A DNA stretch of 8,094 nt, taken from assembly GCA_005884985.1 (NCBI GenBank), contig VAYK01000167.1:1-8094 (forward strand), in the 5' to 3' direction. Source of the DNA: Actinomycetota bacterium. GTDB taxonomy: Bacteria > Actinomycetota > Thermoleophilia > Solirubrobacterales > 70-9. This document shows positions 5,284 through 8,094 of this stretch, piece by piece; the stretch's first letter is position 1; every line of letters starts with the position of its first letter. The notes below the pieces were generated by a model, which saw only the letters and a list, made by a program, of their open reading frames with translations, searched no databases and was not told where the DNA came from. Position numbers and translations under genes: made by a program.

Positions 5284-6843
5284 ATGCGTCAGCGCGGGGC
5301 GGTCGCGGCCGGCCATCCGCTGACCGCGGAGGCGGGGGCTGCCGTCCTGCGCGAGGGCGGGAACGCGGTCGATGCCGCGGTCGCCGCGGTGCTGACCTCA
5401 TTCGTCGCCGAGAGCCCGCTGACTGGCCTCGGCGCGGGCGGCTTCATGCTCGTCCACGCCCCGGACGAGAACGTTCTGCTCGACTTCTTCGTGGCCGTTC
5501 CAGGGAAGGACGGAATAGAGCGACGATCGGAGCTCGATCCCGTGCCGGTGTACTTCAGTGAGGACGTTCCGCAGATCTTCAACGTCGGCGCGGCCTCATG
5601 CGGGGTCCCGGGCACCGCGGCGGGGCTGTGGGAGGCGCTGCGGCGGTTCGGCTCGATGCCGATGGCCGAGCTCGCTCGTCCGGCGGTGGCCCACGCGCGA
5701 GAGGGCCTGGTGGTGAACGCCGAGCAGGCATTCATCTTCAAGATCCTCGAGCCGATCCTCACTCACCAGCCCGAGGGACGAGCGATCTACGCGCCGCAGG
5801 GCCACAGGCTCCGGGAGGGCGACCTGTTCCGCTTCGAGGAGCTCTCCGAAGCGCTGGAGCGCTACCGGGTCGAGGGCCCCGAGCCCTTCTACCGGGGCGA
5901 GCTGGCGCGGGCGGTCTCGGAGTGGGTGGTCGATCGCGGCGGGACCCTGGGGGTGGAGGACCTCGGATCGTATGAGCCGATCGCGCGCTATCCGGCGCGG
6001 GGAGGTTTCCGTGGCCGCGATGTGCTCACCAATCCGCCCCCGTCGTCGGGGGGCATCTTGATCGCCTTCGGCCTCGACCTGCTCGACCGGCTCGGCACCG
6101 CCGGGATCGAAGCGGTGGTTGCGGTGATGGAGGAGGCGCAGGCCGCCCGGACCGAGGACTTTCACGACGGGCTCCATGAGGACGGCTGGCTCGAGCTGTT
6201 CCTGGACCGGGGGCGCCTCGATGCGGCGGCCGAGCGCGCGCGGTCTCGCCTTCGCCCGCCCGCCGACCGGGTCGCGGGACCGGGCGATGACCTCGGCTCG
6301 ACGACCCACATCACCGTCGTCGACGGCGACGGACGCTGCGCCAGCGTCACCTGCTCGAACGGCACCGGCTCGGGCCTGATAGTGCCCGGTACCGGGGTCC
6401 ACGTCAACAACATGCTCGGCGAGGAGGACCTCAACCCGTTCGGCTTCCACACCCTGCCCGCTGGGCGGCGCATGCCCTCGATGATGTCGCCGACGGTGCT
6501 GCTCCGCGAGGGTGAGCTCGAGCTGGGGCTCGGCAGCGGCGGCTCGAACCGGATCCGCTCCGCGGTCCTGCAGACGATCGTCCGCTTGGTCGCCGACGGC
6601 ATGGAGGTCTCCGCGGCGGTCGAGGCGCCGCGCGTCCACTTCGAGGCGGGCGCGGTGCACGCCGAGCCGGGCATCGACTCCCAGGCCCTGGCGCGGCTCG
6701 AGGCGCGGGGTTACACGGTCGCCCGCTGGGCGGAGCGGAACCTGTTCTTCGGTGGCGTCCACGCCGTGTCGAGAGATCCCGAGACGGGCGAGCTGCGCGG
6801 CGGCGGCGATCCGCGGCGGGGCGGGGCGATCGCCGTCGTCTGA
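5284..6843 (+). CDS. Gamma-glutamyltransferase-family Ntn-hydrolase, cytoplasmic, atypical substrate site
   Basis: This 519-aa protein is a GGT-family N-terminal-nucleophile hydrolase, expected to cleave itself into two subunits. The family N-terminus is clear (GAVAAGHPLTAEAG, then GGNAVDAAVAA). The autoprocessing motif GSTTHITVVD places the nucleophile at Thr340, giving a predicted small subunit of 180 residues, close to the usual size. Other family blocks are SVTCSNGTGSG (354-364), MPSMMSPT (397-404) and GSGGSN (417-422). Two features differ from classical glutathione-cleaving GGT. The arginine that holds the glutamyl alpha-carboxylate (in DFRE..AP-type motifs) is replaced by Phe69 in DFFVAVP. 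There is also no signal peptide, so it should be cytoplasmic. The substrate may be another acyl or glutamyl amide, as in GGT-like acylases. The ATG is 4 nt after the ftsZ stop, suggesting co-transcription. I therefore withhold the symbol ggt. Confidence 0.88.
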   Translation: MRQRGAVAAGHPLTAEAGAAVLREGGNAVDAAVAAVLTSFVAESPLTGLGAGGFMLVHAPDENVLLDFFVAVPGKDGIERRSELDPVPVYFSEDVPQIFNVGAASCGVPGTAAGLWEALRRFGSMPMAELARPAVAHAREGLVVNAEQAFIFKILEPILTHQPEGRAIYAPQGHRLREGDLFRFEELSEALERYRVEGPEPFYRGELARAVSEWVVDRGGTLGVEDLGSYEPIARYPARGGFRGRDVLTNPPPSSGGILIAFGLDLLDRLGTAGIEAVVAVMEEAQAARTEDFHDGLHEDGWLELFLDRGRLDAAAERARSRLRPPADRVAGPGDDLGSTTHITVVDGDGRCASVTCSNGTGSGLIVPGTGVHVNNMLGEEDLNPFGFHTLPAGRRMPSMMSPTVLLREGELELGLGSGGSNRIRSAVLQTIVRLVADGMEVSAAVEAPRVHFEAGAVHAEPGIDSQALARLEARGYTVARWAERNLFFGGVHAVSRDPETGELRGGGDPRRGGAIAVV

Positions 6844-6904
6844 ATGGGTCTGCAGCGGGGCGGGAGTAGCATCGTGGGCGAATGATGCGAAGCAAGGTCA
6901 GGCG
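6844..6904 (+). promoter_or_regulatory. Leader upstream of the nicotinamidase-like gene, possible weak promoter
   Basis: This 61-bp gap contains TAGCAT at 6867-6872, a plausible -10-like hexamer without a recognisable -35. AAGG at 6894-6897 lies 7 nt before the ATG at 6905 and is a modest ribosome binding site. No hairpin terminator follows the upstream gene, so read-through from the ftsZ operon is equally possible. Confidence 0.25.
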
Positions 6905-7474
6905 ATGGCGAAGGCTCTATTGATCATCGACTTCCAGAACGACTTCACATCGGGCGGAGCGCTCGAGGTCCCGGGCGGCGACGAGATCGCCGGGCCGGTG
7001 AAGAGGCTGGCGGGCCGTCTCGACCTCGTCTTTGCGACGCGGGACTGGCATCCGCCCGACCACGCTTCGTTCGAGACCGAGGGCGGCCCGTGGCCGGTTC
7101 ATTGCGTGCAGGGCACGCACGGAGCCGACTTCCATCCCGCCATCGGGGAGGTCGAGCTCGACGCGGTCGTAGACGTCGGCCGTGGGCGAGAGGACGAGGG
7201 CTACTCGGGCTTCGAGAAGTCCGACCTGGCGCAGATCCTCCGTGACGGCGACGTGGACGAGGTTTACGTCTGCGGGCTCGCTACCGACTATTGCGTCAGG
7301 GCGTCGGCGATCGATGCCTGCGCGGAGGGCTTCGAGGTGACCGTGGTCGAGGACGCGATCCGCGGCGTCGAGGTTAACGAGGGGGATTCGGAGCGGGCGC
7401 TCGGTGAGATGCGGCAAGCGGGTGCCCGAACCGCCACCTCGGACGAGCTGCTGGCAAGCGCCGAGGCCGGCTGA
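6905..7474 (+). CDS. Nicotinamidase-like isochorismatase-fold hydrolase (catalytic Lys not found)
   Basis: This 189-aa protein has the length and motifs of PncA-type nicotinamidases, which convert nicotinamide to nicotinate for NAD salvage. Asp9 in LLIIDFQNDF and the nucleophile Cys130 in GLATDYCVRAS match two members of the Asp-Lys-Cys triad. The metal ligands appear as Asp47, His49, His53 and His66 in RDWHPPDHASF and PVHCVQG. The triad lysine normally lies in a KG motif 7-9 residues before YSGF or YSAF. Here the segment before YSGF (100-103) reads DVGRGREDEG and holds no lysine from residue 87 to 104; Arg93 or Arg95 is the nearest basic residue, and Lys105 lies after the motif. Activity as a true nicotinamidase is thus uncertain. 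The start at 6905 is chosen because the family motif begins within eight residues and an AAGG precedes it. It converges on the next gene with 6 nt between stops. Confidence 0.85.
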   Translation: MAKALLIIDFQNDFTSGGALEVPGGDEIAGPVKRLAGRLDLVFATRDWHPPDHASFETEGGPWPVHCVQGTHGADFHPAIGEVELDAVVDVGRGREDEGYSGFEKSDLAQILRDGDVDEVYVCGLATDYCVRASAIDACAEGFEVTVVEDAIRGVEVNEGDSERALGEMRQAGARTATSDELLASAEAG

Positions 7475-7480
7475 GAGCCT

Positions 7481-8055
7481 CTACTCGACGACGACCTTGC
7501 CGTTCATCTTTGCGCGCTCGGCGATCTCGCGCGAGCGGGCAAGTGCCGCGACCAGGGCTCGCAGCGCGTTGCCCAGCATCCGCATCCGATCGGGCTCCGA
7601 GCGCAGCTCGAGTAGCGCCTGCTTGGTTTCCGCCGGCAGCTCGACGCGCGCCGCGATCCCGTACGAGTTCTCGGCTTCGAGCTCCCCCACATCCGGAGGC
7701 TCCCCCGAGACCCGCTTGACCAGCTCGCCTCGAGCGCGCCGTCGACCTCGCCGGCGGGGAAATCGCCCGCCTCGAATCGCTCCAGAATCTTGAAGGGCTG
7801 CTCGCCGGCGACGACTACGTTCATCCGCCCATCCTCGAACCGCTCCAGCACCTCGGTCACTCGCGCCATGCAGCCGATCCGGTGGGCGTTGCCCTCCTCG
7901 TCCCGGAACACGATCCCGAACGGCTCGGCGTTGTCCAGGCAGTGACCGATCATTCGCTTGTAGCGCTCCTCGAATATGTGCAGCGGCAGGAGCTCGCCCG
8001 GCAGGATCACCACCGGAAGCTCGAAGATCGGCAGGTCGAGGCCTTCACTAGCCAT
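7481..8055 (-). pseudogene. LON substrate-binding-domain protein, split by a one-base frameshift
   Basis: The N-terminal part, from ATG at 8055, encodes a LON-type substrate-binding domain: LPIFELPVVILPGELLPLHIFEERY matches the family start pattern. Such stand-alone domains lack the Lon ATPase and protease parts, and their role is poorly known. The first frame stays family-like through GEVDGALE near 7735, then becomes Ser/Arg-rich nonsense. The -1 frame continues sensibly from GELVKRVSG through VELPAETKQALLELR and ends at TAG (7481-7483). The span is 575 nt, one short of a multiple of three. Adding one C to the CC at 7728-7729 would restore a continuous protein of 191 aa. This is either a sequencing or assembly error or a recent inactivating deletion. 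A GTG at 8058 is an alternative start. No clear ribosome binding site is seen. Confidence 0.8.
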
Positions 8056-8094
8056 CACACCATTCTAGGAGTGCGACGCCCCGGGCTGGGAGAA

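Noticed and set aside
3993..5285. 430-codon open frame on the minus strand
   Set aside because: It is antisense to ftsZ, which is unambiguous; the composition is Arg/Asp/His-rich with no domain.
5596..6762. 388-codon open frame on the minus strand
   Set aside because: It is antisense to the GGT-like gene and has shadow composition.
6512..6904. In-frame extension upstream of the nicotinamidase-like start
   Set aside because: It overlaps the GGT-like catalytic small subunit, is Arg/Ser-rich, and the family N-terminus begins at 6905.
8056..8063. ATG at 8063 and GTG at 8058 as starts of the LON-domain gene
   Set aside because: The ATG at 8063 reaches a TGA after two codons; the GTG adds only one residue and has no better ribosome binding site than ATG 8055.

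Overview
The window is high-GC DNA, densely coding on both strands, with almost no intergenic space. Its gene families suggest an actinobacterium: a paired short and long Get3/ArsA-like ATPase operon like the mycobacterial Rv3679/Rv3680 pair, a Soj/ParA ATPase with a KGGVAKTT P-loop, and an FtsZ. Placement in a deep-branching class such as Thermoleophilia is inference only. No rRNA, tRNA, CRISPR array, insertion sequence or phage gene was seen.

Layout. (1) Bases 3-515, + strand: the 3' end of an unidentified gene that enters with a tandem 21-bp repeat encoding the acidic heptad DDVEEEQ. (2) Bases 544-581: a strong hairpin between convergent genes, best read as the terminator of the minus-strand operon. 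(3) Bases 588-2554, - strand: two translationally coupled Get3/ArsA-like ATPases, 286 aa then 368 aa. (4) Bases 2555-2641: a short divergent promoter region. (5) Bases 2642-6843, + strand: a probable operon of an N-terminally extended orphan ParA, an N-terminally extended FtsZ overlapping it by 14 nt, and a gamma-glutamyltransferase-like Ntn-hydrolase 4 nt further on. (6) Bases 6905-7474, + strand: a nicotinamidase-like isochorismatase-fold protein. (7) Bases 7481-8055, - strand: a LON substrate-binding-domain protein split by a one-base frameshift.

The most interesting part is the divergent centre. Three deviant-Walker-A ATPases (two Get3-like, one ParA-like) and a GTPase of the tubulin family flank 87 bp. 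The two Get3-like subunits have lost complementary catalytic residues: the long one lacks the signature lysine, and the short one lacks the switch I aspartate. This predicts an obligate heterodimer with one composite ATP site. On the other side, an orphan ParA with no ParB is translationally coupled to FtsZ. That arrangement recalls the FtsZ-positioning ParA-like ATPases MipZ and PomZ, although those belong to other phyla. Two downstream enzymes also depart from their families: the GGT-like protein lacks the gamma-glutamyl-binding arginine and any signal peptide, and the nicotinamidase-like protein lacks the expected catalytic lysine. All functional statements are inferences from motifs read by eye; no alignment or database search was run.
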